Below are positions 7,537 to 15,958 of a stretch of DNA of 64,000 nucleotides, piece by piece. A program made the position numbers and the translations under genes. The notes below the pieces were generated by a model. That model made no database searches and was not told the DNA's origin. It saw nothing but the letters and a program-made list of their open reading frames with translations. Every line of letters starts with the position of its first letter. The stretch's first letter is position 1. The DNA comes from Actinomadura macrotermitis (GTDB lineage: Bacteria; Actinomycetota; Actinomycetes; Streptosporangiales; Streptosporangiaceae), in the NCBI RefSeq assembly GCF_009604375.1, contig NZ_WEGH01000004.1, positions 186,001-250,000 of the forward strand, read 5' to 3'.

Positions 7537-10500
7537 CGGGTTCCTCCTGTCTCTCCGTCATTCCACGACGGGCGTTCACTGCCGGGCTCACCGCGGGTCT
7601 CGCTGCGTCCCTTGTGGACGCCGCGCTGCAGGCTGGAGAACCGGTTGCGGACCTGTTCGGCCGACGGGGCCGGGGCCGCCGGCTGCTGCTCGGCCTGCGG
7701 CACCACGGGCGGGGCCGGCTGGGCGGCCACCGCGCCGGGCACCCGGTTCTTGCCGGGCACCCGCTTGGGCAGCCCGGCCGAGGTGCGGCGGTCGGCCGCC
7801 GGCTTGGCGGCGGCCGCGGCCGCCTCGAACCCGGCGTCGGCGGGCGAGGCCCAGCCCCGCGCGGGGTCCTGGTTCCCGCCGGGGCCGCCGTCGCGGCGCT
7901 GGAACCACTCCGACTGCATGGCGTCGAAGATGGGCGAGCGGGCGGGCGGGCGGGCCGGCGGGCGGACGGCCACGGGCGGTTCGGGAGCGGGCGGTTCCGG
8001 AATGGGTTCCTCCAGCGTGAACGGCGCGGACGGGCCCGCGGGCGCGCCGTCCTGGGCACGCTGGTCCGCCGGGGTCTCCGGCAGCGGGCCGGTGTCCCAG
8101 GAGACGCGCCGGGGCGGCGCCGTCCGCTCCGGCATCACGGGCTGGGCTTCGGGCACGGCCGCGGCGCCCGGACGCCCGGGCAGCTGCGCCCCGGGCCGGC
8201 GCACCGGCAGGCCGGCCTCGGGCCGGGCGGGCGGCACGACCGGCTGCGCGCCGGTGTCGTTGATCATCGGCTGCGCCCCGGTCGCGAACCGGTCGCCGCC
8301 TTCGCCGTGGCCGCCGGCGGGCGGCCGCTCTTCGGTCTGCTCATGGCCGAAGGACTGCCCGAAAGCGTCGTGGACGACCGGCTGCACACCGGTGTCGCGG
8401 CCGGGCGGGCGGGCGTCGCCGACCACCGGCTGGGCACCGGTGTCGCGGCGGGGCCCGCCGTACGCGGGCCGGGCCTCCGGGGCGTCGTTCCACCCGGCGG
8501 CGCCACCGGCGCCGGCGCCGTTGAGCGAGCCGTCGCGGGGCCCGAACATCGGATGGGCCCCGGTGTCGCGGTCGCGGGACTCGCCGCCGAACACCGGCTG
8601 CGGGCCGGGGACGTCGGGACGCCCGCCGCCGTAGGCGGGCCGGATCTCGGGGGCCTCGTCCCAGCTCTCGGCGGCGCCGTTGGCGGCGGCGCCGGCCGAG
8701 CCGTCGCGCGGGCCGAACATCGGGTGGGCGCCGCTGTCGCGGACCACGGGCTGCGGGGCGGTGGTGCGCATGACCGGGCCGCCCGCGTCGACGCGCGGCA
8801 GCGGGCCGGTCCCGCCGCGGTGCGGGCGGGCGCCCGGCAGCGGCTCCTCGGCGACCATCGGGGGCTGCTCGGCCAGCGCGACGCCGCCGGCGGTGCGCGG
8901 CTCGGGGGCGCGGCCGCCGAAGCGGCCGCCGCCGACGCCGGCCTCGGACGGGATGATCAGGCCCTCGGGCAGCATGACGAACGCGGTGAGGCCGCCGCCC
9001 TGCGCGGCGCGCAGCTCCACCCGGATGCCGTGCCGGACCGCCAGGCGGCCGACCACGAACAGGCCCATGCGGCGGGCCGCGGCGAAGTCGATGACCGGCG
9101 GGTTGGCCAGCCGCCAGTTGGCCTGCTCCAGCACGTCGGGGGCCATGCCCACGCCGTTGTCGTTGATCTGCAGCATCGCGCCGCCGCCGCTCAGCAGCTG
9201 GCCCGAGACGGTGACCTTGGTCTGCTCGGAGGAGAACACCGTGGCGTTCTCGATCAGCTCGGCCAGCAGGTGCACCAGGTCGTTGACGACCGGGCCGGCG
9301 ACGGTCATGTCGCCGTGCACCCGCAGCGACACCCGCTCGTACTGCTCCACCTCCGACAGCGAGGCGCGCACCACGTCGATCAGCGGGACCGGCTGGTTGC
9401 GCCGCCGCACCTGCTCCTGGCCGCCGAGGACCAGCAGGTTCTCGCAGTTGCGGCGCATGCGGGTGGCCAGGTGGTCCAGCTGGAACAGGTTGGCCAGCTG
9501 CTCCTCGTCGCGCTCGCTCTGCTCCAGCTTCTCGATCAGCTGGAGCTGGCCCTCGATGAGGGTCTGGCTGCGGCGCGACAGGTTGACGAACATCGCGTTG
9601 ATGTTGCCGCGCAGCACGGCCTCGTCGGCGGCGAGGCGGACGGCCTCGCGGTGCACCTCGTCGAACGCGCGGGCCACCTGGCCGATCTCGTCGGCGGAGT
9701 CGACGTCGATCGGCTCGACCTCGATGCCGCCGGCGGCGGCCTCGGGGTCGCGCAGCCGGTCGACCAGGCTGGGCAGCCGGGTGCCGGCGACCTCCAGCGC
9801 GCCCGTCTGCAGGCGGCGCAGCGGCCGCACCAGCGAGCGGGCGACGATGATGGTGGCCAGGCCCGCGAGCAGCAGGCCGATCAGCAGCACGGCGGCGTCG
9901 GTGAAGGCCGCGCGCCAGGCGTCGTCCTGAAGGGAGCGGCTGGTGTTCACCAGGGAGGAGGACATCCGCCGCTCGACCGTGCGCATCTGCTGGATGCGCG
10001 AGGAGGCGGCCTGGTCCCACCCGGCGGCGTCGCGGGCGCGCAGCGGCCGGACCGACAGGGTGCGCGAGGCGTCGGAGCGCACCAGCACCTGCTGGTAGAG
10101 CAGTTCCAGCCGGCCGATCTCGGGGCCGGTGACGACGTCCTCGAAGTGCTGGCGCTGCTCGACCGTGGCGGCGGAGCGGAACAGCGCGATCTGGGTGTCC
10201 TGCTGGGAGCGCATGGCCTCCAGGTGCTCGCGGTCGGCCGGGTTGGCGAACCGGCCCTTCAGCAGCGTCATGGTGACGCGGACGCGTTCCTGGGAGGCGA
10301 AGTCCTTGGCGCGGGCGAGCGAGGCGAACGCACGGGTGCTCTCGGAGAGCGCGGCGTTCGGGCTGCCCTGCGCGATCAGGTCGTCGAACTCCAGCAGCGA
10401 GGCGATGACCTGGCTGTAGATGTCCAGGGTGGCGAACGCCGAGGCGTTCTCGCCCGAGGCGGTGCGGCGCACCGTGGCGAGGTTGTCCAGCCGGTAGCGG

Positions 10501-10967
10501 ATGTCGCGGACCTTGGCGATGGCCTGCGGCGAGTAGTCGCCGTCGACGCCGTCGGTCGCGCCGCGCACCAGGCGGGCGGCGCGGTCGGTGGCGTCGTGCT
10601 GGTTGCGCACGTCCTGCGCCCTGCCGGTGCGCGCGCTGGTGGGCAGGGACAGGAACTGGACGGTGAGGTCGCGCTCCTCCTCCAGCTCGTGCACCAGCCC
10701 GGCCAGCCGGTCGCCCAGCGTGGCCAGGTGCTCGACGCGCGTGTAGACGGCGGCGTCGTTCATGGCGTCGCGCACGCGCAGGCCGGCCAGGATGCCGGCG
10801 ACGGCGGCGGGGATCACGATGAGCGCGATCAGCCGGGTGGTGACGCGGCGGTCGGCGAGCCGGAACCGGCCGCGGCGCGTCCGCGCCCGGGGCCGGTCAC
10901 CCCCGCCGTCGCGGAGGGACTCAGCTTCGGGACCCGGGAGACGGTCCGCTGGCGTTGCTGGTCGCAC
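7533..10967 (-). CDS. cvnA: conservon sensor kinase CvnA with NIT sensor domain and long repeat tail
   Basis: 1144 aa. The Arg-rich N-terminal cytoplasmic segment is followed by TM1 (about 45-65), an extracytoplasmic NIT-type domain (nitrate/nitrite-sensing fold, about 70-340), TM2 (about 352-375), HAMP, and a HATPase domain (about 540-670, with ENATVFSSEQTKV and DNGVGMAPDVL). No standard H-box precedes the ATPase, as is typical for CvnA. The last ~450 residues are disordered, Pro/Gly-rich and contain a repeated DTGAQPV-like motif described separately. The GTG start has GGAGGG only 3-4 nt away. First gene of cvnABCD. Confidence 0.92.
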   Translation of the reverse strand: MRPATPADRLPGPEAESLRDGGGDRPRARTRRGRFRLADRRVTTRLIALIVIPAAVAGILAGLRVRDAMNDAAVYTRVEHLATLGDRLAGLVHELEEERDLTVQFLSLPTSARTGRAQDVRNQHDATDRAARLVRGATDGVDGDYSPQAIAKVRDIRYRLDNLATVRRTASGENASAFATLDIYSQVIASLLEFDDLIAQGSPNAALSESTRAFASLARAKDFASQERVRVTMTLLKGRFANPADREHLEAMRSQQDTQIALFRSAATVEQRQHFEDVVTGPEIGRLELLYQQVLVRSDASRTLSVRPLRARDAAGWDQAASSRIQQMRTVERRMSSSLVNTSRSLQDDAWRAAFTDAAVLLIGLLLAGLATIIVARSLVRPLRRLQTGALEVAGTRLPSLVDRLRDPEAAAGGIEVEPIDVDSADEIGQVARAFDEVHREAVRLAADEAVLRGNINAMFVNLSRRSQTLIEGQLQLIEKLEQSERDEEQLANLFQLDHLATRMRRNCENLLVLGGQEQVRRRNQPVPLIDVVRASLSEVEQYERVSLRVHGDMTVAGPVVNDLVHLLAELIENATVFSSEQTKVTVSGQLLSGGGAMLQINDNGVGMAPDVLEQANWRLANPPVIDFAAARRMGLFVVGRLAVRHGIRVELRAAQGGGLTAFVMLPEGLIIPSEAGVGGGRFGGRAPEPRTAGGVALAEQPPMVAEEPLPGARPHRGGTGPLPRVDAGGPVMRTTAPQPVVRDSGAHPMFGPRDGSAGAAANGAAESWDEAPEIRPAYGGGRPDVPGPQPVFGGESRDRDTGAHPMFGPRDGSLNGAGAGGAAGWNDAPEARPAYGGPRRDTGAQPVVGDARPPGRDTGVQPVVHDAFGQSFGHEQTEERPPAGGHGEGGDRFATGAQPMINDTGAQPVVPPARPEAGLPVRRPGAQLPGRPGAAAVPEAQPVMPERTAPPRRVSWDTGPLPETPADQRAQDGAPAGPSAPFTLEEPIPEPPAPEPPVAVRPPARPPARSPIFDAMQSEWFQRRDGGPGGNQDPARGWASPADAGFEAAAAAAKPAADRRTSAGLPKRVPGKNRVPGAVAAQPAPPVVPQAEQQPAAPAPSAEQVRNRFSSLQRGVHKGRSETRGEPGSERPSWNDGETGGTR
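8081..8762 (-). repeat. DTGAQPV-type degenerate repeats in the CvnA tail
   Basis: About ten copies of a motif of form (D/S)-(T/S)-G-(A/V)-(Q/H)-P-(V/M) are spread through the CvnA C-terminal tail (DSGAHPM, DTGAHPM, DTGAQPV twice, DTGVQPV, ATGAQPM, DTGPLPE and shorter forms). Two copies lie in a longer duplicated block sharing AHPMFGPRDGS and, about 20 residues later, APE-x-RPAYGG. Confidence 0.8.
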
Positions 10968-11049
10968 TTCCCTCCATCACCTCTCATGGCATTCGGGCTG
11001 GGCGGGGGGCCCGGCGGTCACCGGGAGGCCGACCTCGCTGTGGGGCGCC

Positions 11050-11066
11050 TGTGACCTTTGTGACCT
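11050..11066. repeat. tandem TGTGACCT repeat upstream of cvnA
   Basis: TGTGACCT occurs at 11050-11057 and again at 11059-11066, separated by one base. A paired direct repeat in a promoter region is a possible activator or repressor site for cvnA. Confidence 0.4.
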
Positions 11067-11147
11067 CTGGGGCGTGGGTCATTGGAGCACAGAGTAATCC
11101 CTAGGACCAACCCGAAGTTTAGACATTCCGTTCTTCGATGTATTCGT

Positions 11148-11169
11148 CACGTTCCGTATGTGGAACGTG
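11148..11169. promoter_or_regulatory. perfect 8-bp-arm palindrome, candidate operator
   Basis: CACGTTCC (11148-11155) and GGAACGTG (11162-11169) form perfect arms around a 6-bp spacer. The size and symmetry fit a dimeric regulator. It lies midway between cvnA and the importer operon, so either could be the target. Confidence 0.5.
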
Positions 11170-11260
11170 CCGCGTGACCGGTTTGTATCTCACCTAGGTA
11201 AACATCCCGGAACCACGGATGATCACCGTGGGTCACTGCGCTAGGGTCTGCGACGATCAT

Positions 11261-11274
11261 GCCGTCCGGACGGC
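11261..11274. promoter_or_regulatory. 14-bp perfect palindrome in importer leader
   Basis: GCCGTCCGGACGGC is a perfect palindrome 38-51 nt before the substrate-binding protein start. It could be an operator or a short hairpin in the mRNA leader. Confidence 0.35.
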
Positions 11275-11311
11275 CCCTTCCCCATCCTTACGCCCCCGTG
11301 AAGGAGCGTTC

Positions 11312-12289
11312 ATGAAGTTCGCTCGTCTCAGCCGTGTCTCCCTCGGCGGCGTGGTCGCCGCCGCGCTAGCCCTGTCCATGACGGCGTGCGGCGGTGACGA
11401 CAAGAAATCCGCCAACGGCCTGGAGAAGTCCGAGATCAACGTCGGCGTGATGCCCATCACCGAGGGCGCCGCCATCCAGATCGCCATCGACAAGGGCTTC
11501 TTCAAGGCCGAGGGCCTGAAGGTGAAGATGCGCACCATCACCGGTGCCGCCGAAGGCCTGCCGCTGCTGAAGGGCGGCAGCCTGGACATCATCCACGGTG
11601 GTCACGTCGGCATCATCCAGGCCCACACCAGCGGTGCGTTCAAGCTGAAGATCCTGGCCGAGGCGTCCTCGATGACCAAGAACCTCAACGGGGTGCTGGT
11701 CGCCAAGGACTCCAAGCTCGCCTCGCCCAAGGACCTGGCCGGCAAGAAGATCGGCACCAACGCCAAGGGCAACCAGAACAGCCTGCTGCTGCGCGCCACC
11801 CTCGCCCCGTTCAACATCAACGTGAACGAGGACAAGGACGTGGTCGTCGCGCCGTTCCCGGCGCAGGAGCAGCTGCTCAAGAGCGGCAAGGTCGACGCGA
11901 TCATCGTGCCGGAGCCGTTCGTCACCCAGATCCAGCAGACGATCGGGGCGCGCGTCCTGACCGACTTCTCCAGCGGCCCGACCAAGGACTTCCCGATCAC
12001 CGGGTTCTCCTCCACCGACGAGTTCGCCGCCAAGAACCCCAAGACGGTGGCGGCCTTCCAGCGCGCCTTCGTCAAGGCGCAGGCCCTGGCCAGCGACCGC
12101 TCGGTGCTCGCCGCGGCGATGCCCAAGTTCACCAAGATGGACCCGAAGACGATCAGCCTGATCAACCTGCCCGCCTTCCCGACCTCCACCAACGCGACCC
12201 GGCTGCAGCGGGTGGCCGACGTCATGAAGCAGTTCGGCTACCTCAAGGAGCCGTTCGACGTCAAGCCCATGGTGTCGCAGAACGGATGA
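11312..12289 (+). CDS. NitT/TauT-family ABC importer, substrate-binding lipoprotein
   Basis: 325 aa from ATG 11312, chosen because GAAGGAG lies 7 nt upstream; a start at 11219 would add an unlikely leader before the signal peptide. The N terminus is a lipoprotein signal (Arg/Lys, hydrophobic run, lipobox SMTAC with Cys about 27). The mature protein follows the NMT1/SsuA pattern (IQIAIDKGFFKAEGLKV, GGSLDIIHGGHVG, KIGTNAKGNQ, PEPFVTQIQ). Such proteins capture nitrate, sulfonates, pyrimidines or aromatic acids outside the membrane and deliver them to the permeases encoded next. The substrate is not readable. First gene of a five-gene operon. Confidence 0.9.
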   Translation: MKFARLSRVSLGGVVAAALALSMTACGGDDKKSANGLEKSEINVGVMPITEGAAIQIAIDKGFFKAEGLKVKMRTITGAAEGLPLLKGGSLDIIHGGHVGIIQAHTSGAFKLKILAEASSMTKNLNGVLVAKDSKLASPKDLAGKKIGTNAKGNQNSLLLRATLAPFNINVNEDKDVVVAPFPAQEQLLKSGKVDAIIVPEPFVTQIQQTIGARVLTDFSSGPTKDFPITGFSSTDEFAAKNPKTVAAFQRAFVKAQALASDRSVLAAAMPKFTKMDPKTISLINLPAFPTSTNATRLQRVADVMKQFGYLKEPFDVKPMVSQNG

Positions 12290-13062
12290 GGACCACCCGT
12301 ATCGCGCTCGGCGCCGCCGGGGTGGCGGGGGCGTTCGCGGTCGCCGAGCTGGTCACCCGGACCGGCCTGGTGGACCGCGAGGCCGTCCCCGCCGCCTCGA
12401 CGGTGCTCGGCCGCGCCGCCGAGATGGCGGGCGACGGCGAGTTCCTCACCGCGGTCGGCGACACCCTGCGCGCCTGGCTCGGCGGACTGCTGCTCGCCAC
12501 GCTCTTCTCGGTGCTGCTCGGCCTGCTGCTGAGCGCCACCCCCTGGCTGAACAACGCCGCCCGGCTCGTGGTCGAGCTGCTGCGGCCCATCCCCTCGCTC
12601 GCGCTGATCCCGCTGGCCATCGTCACCTTCAGCTCGATCACCCAGGGCAAGATGTCGCTGGTCTTCTACGCCTCCACCTGGCCGATCCTGATCAACACCC
12701 TGTACGCGCTGCGGGACGTGGACCCGGTCGCCAAGGAGACACTGCGCAGCTTCGGCTTCGGCAAGGCCGCGGTGCTGCTGCGCGTCAGCCTGCCGAGCGC
12801 CGCGCCGTTCGTGCTCACCGGCGTGCGGATCGCCGCGTCGGTCGGCCTGGTCGTGGTCGTCAGCACCGAGCTGGTCGCGGGCGCCGGCGAGGGCGTCGGC
12901 GGCTGGCTGATGCAGAGCCAGTCCGGCGGCGGCCACCCCGACCTGATGCTGGCGGGCGCGGTCTGGGCCGGCCTGCTCGGCATCGCCGCCAACTCCCTGC
13001 TGGTGACGGTGGAGCGGCGGGCGTTCCGCTGGCACACCGTCCGGACGGAGGGACTCTCGTGA
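12286..13062 (+). CDS. ABC importer permease 1 (SsuC/TauC-like)
   Basis: 258 aa membrane protein of the binding-protein-dependent transport family, with about six TM helices and the EAA-type loop ETLRSFGFGKAAVLLRVSLP contacting the ATPase. Overlaps the lipoprotein stop by 4 bases (ATGA) and the next permease by 4 bases. Two different permeases imply a heterodimeric channel. Confidence 0.9.
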   Translation: MRTTRIALGAAGVAGAFAVAELVTRTGLVDREAVPAASTVLGRAAEMAGDGEFLTAVGDTLRAWLGGLLLATLFSVLLGLLLSATPWLNNAARLVVELLRPIPSLALIPLAIVTFSSITQGKMSLVFYASTWPILINTLYALRDVDPVAKETLRSFGFGKAAVLLRVSLPSAAPFVLTGVRIAASVGLVVVVSTELVAGAGEGVGGWLMQSQSGGGHPDLMLAGAVWAGLLGIAANSLLVTVERRAFRWHTVRTEGLS

Positions 13063-13865
13063 CCGCAAAGCTCACCCGGGCGCTGGCGGCCGCCGGCCGG
13101 CTCTGGCTGCTGGCGCTGCTGGTCGGCGCCTGGGAGCTGGCCGCCCGCTCGGCCGCCGACGACTTCTTCCCGCCGCCCTCGAAGATCGTCAAGGCGATGC
13201 ACGAGGTCTGGTTCTCCGGGCCGGCGGGCCAGGCGTTCCTCACCGACGAGGCGTTCGACGACTTCGGCCCGAGCCTGGCCCACCTGTTCACCGGCTGGGC
13301 CATCGCCTCGGTCGCCGGCGTCGTGCTCGGCCTGCTGATCGGCCGGTCGGCGATCGCGGGCGCGGTGCTGGAGCCGCTGCTGCAGTTCGGCCGCTCGATC
13401 CCGCCGCCGACCCTCATCCCGTTCCTCATCGCGGTGCTGGAGCTCGGCACCGAGCTGCAGGTCACCACGATCGTGTACGGGGTGATCTGGCCGGTGCTGC
13501 TCAACACCATCGACGGCGTCCGCTCCGTCGACCGGCTCCAGCTGGAGACCGCCAAGGTGTTCGGCATCACCGGCGCGCTGCGGCTGCGCCGGGTGATCCT
13601 GCCGTCGGCCGCCCCCAAGATCTTCGCGGGGCTGCGGGTCAGCCTCGGCTTCGCGCTGATCCTGATGGTGATCTCCGAGCTGGTCGGCAGCACCACCGGC
13701 ATCGGGGTGCGGCTCACCACTGCGCAGCAGAGCTTCCACATGGACCAGATGTGGGGCGGGATCGTGCTGCTCGGCGTCCTCGGCTGCCTGTTCAACCTGG
13801 TCTTCCACCTGGTGGAGCACCGCGTCCTGGCCTGGCACGCCGGCCTGCGCCGCAACACGGGCTGA
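13059..13865 (+). CDS. ABC importer permease 2 (SsuC/TauC-like)
   Basis: 268 aa, about six TM helices, EAA-type loop around LETAKVFGITGALRLRRVILP. GTG start overlapping the previous gene. It should pair with permease 1. The two are clearly homologous but diverged, so this is an old duplication rather than a recent copy. Confidence 0.9.
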   Translation: MTAKLTRALAAAGRLWLLALLVGAWELAARSAADDFFPPPSKIVKAMHEVWFSGPAGQAFLTDEAFDDFGPSLAHLFTGWAIASVAGVVLGLLIGRSAIAGAVLEPLLQFGRSIPPPTLIPFLIAVLELGTELQVTTIVYGVIWPVLLNTIDGVRSVDRLQLETAKVFGITGALRLRRVILPSAAPKIFAGLRVSLGFALILMVISELVGSTTGIGVRLTTAQQSFHMDQMWGGIVLLGVLGCLFNLVFHLVEHRVLAWHAGLRRNTG

Positions 13866-13912
13866 GCCCGCCCCTTCGGGGACCACCTTTTTCGATTGGA
13901 GTAAGCACGGTC

Positions 13913-15181
13913 ATGCGCGTCCTCATCGCCGGGGCCGGCATCGGCGGCCTCAGCGCCGCGCTCGCCCTGCACGCCGCCGGCATCGACGCCGAGGTGGTGG
14001 AGTCGGCGCGGGAGCTGCGGCCGCTCGGCGTCGGCATCAACCTGCTGCCGCACGCCGTCCGCGAGCTGATCGGGCTCGGGCTCGGCGACGACCTCGCCCG
14101 GACGGCCCTGCCCGCCGAGTCGCTGGTGCACTTCGACCGGCACGGCAACCGGGTGTGGGGCGAGGGCCGCGGCCGTGCGCTCGGCTACCGGTGGCCGCAG
14201 TACTTCGTGCACCGGGGCGAGCTGCAGATGCTGCTCGTCGCCGCGGTCCGCGAGCGGCTCGGCGCCGGCGCGGTGCGCACCGGCACCGCGCTGAGCGGGT
14301 TCACCGACGGCGCGGACGGCGTCACCGTCCGGCTGCGCGACCAGGCCACCGGAGCCGAGACCACCGAGACCGCCGACGTGCTCGTCGGCGCGGACGGCCT
14401 GCACTCGGCCGTCCGCCGCGCCCTGCACCCCGGCGAGGGCGCGCCGCTGTGGAACGGGGTGCGGCTCTGGCGCGGCGTCACCGAGGCCGACCCCTTCCTG
14501 GACAACGCCACGATGGCGGTCCTCGGCAACAAGTACCAGGCCAAGTTCATCTGCTACCCCATCTCCAAGGAGGCCGGCGACCGGGGCCGCGCCCTGGTGA
14601 ACTGGCTCGGCGAGATCCAGCTCCCGCACGACGAGCTGACCGAGGTCGCCGACTGGAACCGCGAGGGCGCCCTGGCCGACGTCCTCCCCCACTTCGCGGA
14701 CTGGAAGGTCCCCTGGATCGACGTGCCCGGCCTCATCCGGGGCGCCGCCGAGATCCTGGAGTACCCGATGGTGGACCGCGACCCGCTGCCGTTCTGGACC
14801 CGCGGCAACGTCACCCTGCTCGGCGACGCCGCGCACCCGATGTACCCGCTCGGCTCCAACGGCGGCTCACAGGCGGTGCTGGACGCCCGCGTCCTGGCCT
14901 TCGAGCTGGCCCGCGCGACCTCCCCGGCCGCGGGCCTGGCCGCCTACGACGCGGCGCGCCGCGAACCCGTCAACAAGATCGTCCTCGGCAACCGCGCCAA
15001 CCCCGGCGACGCCATCTTGAACACCGTCGCCGAGCGCGCCCCCGAAGGCTTCGACCGCGTCGAGGACGTGCTCACCCCCGCCGAGCTGGCCCCGCTCGGC
15101 GGCGGGTACCGGCAGATCACCCACACCGACGACCTGAACGGCGACTCGCCGTGGGCCGTCCCGGCCCGTCTACCCCGGTGA
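13913..15181 (+). CDS. FAD-dependent monooxygenase (PhzS/aromatic hydroxylase type) inside transporter operon
   Basis: 422 aa group A flavin monooxygenase: FAD-binding GAGIGGLSAAL at 7-17, the DG motif region VLVGADGLHSAVRR, and the GD motif VTLLGDAAHPMYPLGSNGG. These enzymes hydroxylate aromatic or N-heteroaromatic compounds using NAD(P)H and O2; the overall pattern resembles PhzS and salicylate-hydroxylase-like proteins. TTGGAGTAAG lies before the ATG. It is placed between the permeases and the ATPase gene, suggesting that it acts on the imported compound. The exact substrate is unknown. The stop overlaps or abuts the ATPase start. Confidence 0.88.
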   Translation: MRVLIAGAGIGGLSAALALHAAGIDAEVVESARELRPLGVGINLLPHAVRELIGLGLGDDLARTALPAESLVHFDRHGNRVWGEGRGRALGYRWPQYFVHRGELQMLLVAAVRERLGAGAVRTGTALSGFTDGADGVTVRLRDQATGAETTETADVLVGADGLHSAVRRALHPGEGAPLWNGVRLWRGVTEADPFLDNATMAVLGNKYQAKFICYPISKEAGDRGRALVNWLGEIQLPHDELTEVADWNREGALADVLPHFADWKVPWIDVPGLIRGAAEILEYPMVDRDPLPFWTRGNVTLLGDAAHPMYPLGSNGGSQAVLDARVLAFELARATSPAAGLAAYDAARREPVNKIVLGNRANPGDAILNTVAERAPEGFDRVEDVLTPAELAPLGGGYRQITHTDDLNGDSPWAVPARLPR

Positions 15182-15186
15182 AGGAC

Positions 15187-15951
15187 ATGCTCGAGATCAA
15201 CGCGCTGACCCACAGCTATGGCGACCACACCGTCCTGTCCGACATGAACCTGGAGGTCGCCGAGGGCGAGCTGGTCAGCATCGTCGGCCCGTCCGGCTGC
15301 GGCAAGTCCACGCTGCTGCGCTGCATCGCCGGGCTGATCGCCCCGACCGGCGGGAAGGTCGTGCTGAACGGCACCCCGGTCGACGGCGTCCCCGACGACC
15401 TGGCGGTGGTGTTCCAGGACTACAGCCGGTCGCTGCTGCCGTGGCTGACCGTCCGCGACAACGTGGCGCTGCCGCTGAAGCGGCGCGGCGGCACCCGCGC
15501 CGAGCGGCGCGCGTCCGCCGAGGAGGCGCTGAAGTCGGTCGGCCTCGCCGACGCCGGCCGCAAGTACCCCTGGCAGCTGTCGGGCGGCATGCAGCAGCGC
15601 GTGTCGATCGCGCGCGCCCTGGCCTACCGGCCGTCGCTGCTGCTGATGGACGAGCCGTTCGGGTCGGTCGACGCGCAGACCCGCGAGGACCTGGAGGACC
15701 TGGTCCTGCAGGTGCACCGCGACGGCGGCATGACGATCCTGCTGGTCACCCACGACATCGACGAGAGCGTCTACCTCGGCGACCGGGTCGTGGTGCTCGG
15801 CCGCAACCCCGGCCGCATCCGCGCCGAGATCGCGGTGGACCTGCCGGCCGAGCGCGACCAGATCGCCACCCGCGCCGACGCCGACTTCGTCCGGCTGCGC
15901 GCCGAGGTCGGCAAGCTGGTGCGCGGCGCCGTCACCAGCTCCCCCGCCTGA
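15187..15951 (+). CDS. ABC importer ATPase (SsuB/TauB-like)
   Basis: 254 aa from ATG 15187. GTG 15178, overlapping the monooxygenase stop as GTGA, is an in-frame alternative. Walker A GPSGCGKST about 34-42, Q-loop VFQDYSRSLLPW, signature LSGGMQQR, Walker B LLLMDEPFGSVD, H-loop LLVTHDIDES. This is the standard cytoplasmic energiser for NitT/TauT importers and completes the transporter encoded by the preceding genes. It ends 7 bp before the convergent PolA-like gene. Confidence 0.92.
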   Translation: MLEINALTHSYGDHTVLSDMNLEVAEGELVSIVGPSGCGKSTLLRCIAGLIAPTGGKVVLNGTPVDGVPDDLAVVFQDYSRSLLPWLTVRDNVALPLKRRGGTRAERRASAEEALKSVGLADAGRKYPWQLSGGMQQRVSIARALAYRPSLLLMDEPFGSVDAQTREDLEDLVLQVHRDGGMTILLVTHDIDESVYLGDRVVVLGRNPGRIRAEIAVDLPAERDQIATRADADFVRLRAEVGKLVRGAVTSSPA

Positions 15952-15958
15952 GGCGGCG

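Larger units (their letters stand above)
10968..11311. other. divergent intergenic region cvnA // ABC importer
   Basis: 344 bp without a gene, separating two divergent operons. It contains an 8-bp tandem repeat (11050-11066), a perfect interrupted palindrome (11148-11169) and a 14-bp palindrome (11261-11274). TAGGGT at 11242-11247 could be a -10 for the importer operon, but no good -35 is present. Confidence 0.6.

Noticed and set aside
7614..11054. 1146-codon plus-strand frame antisense to cvnA
   Set aside because: Shadow of the CvnA frame; repetitive because the CvnA tail is repetitive.
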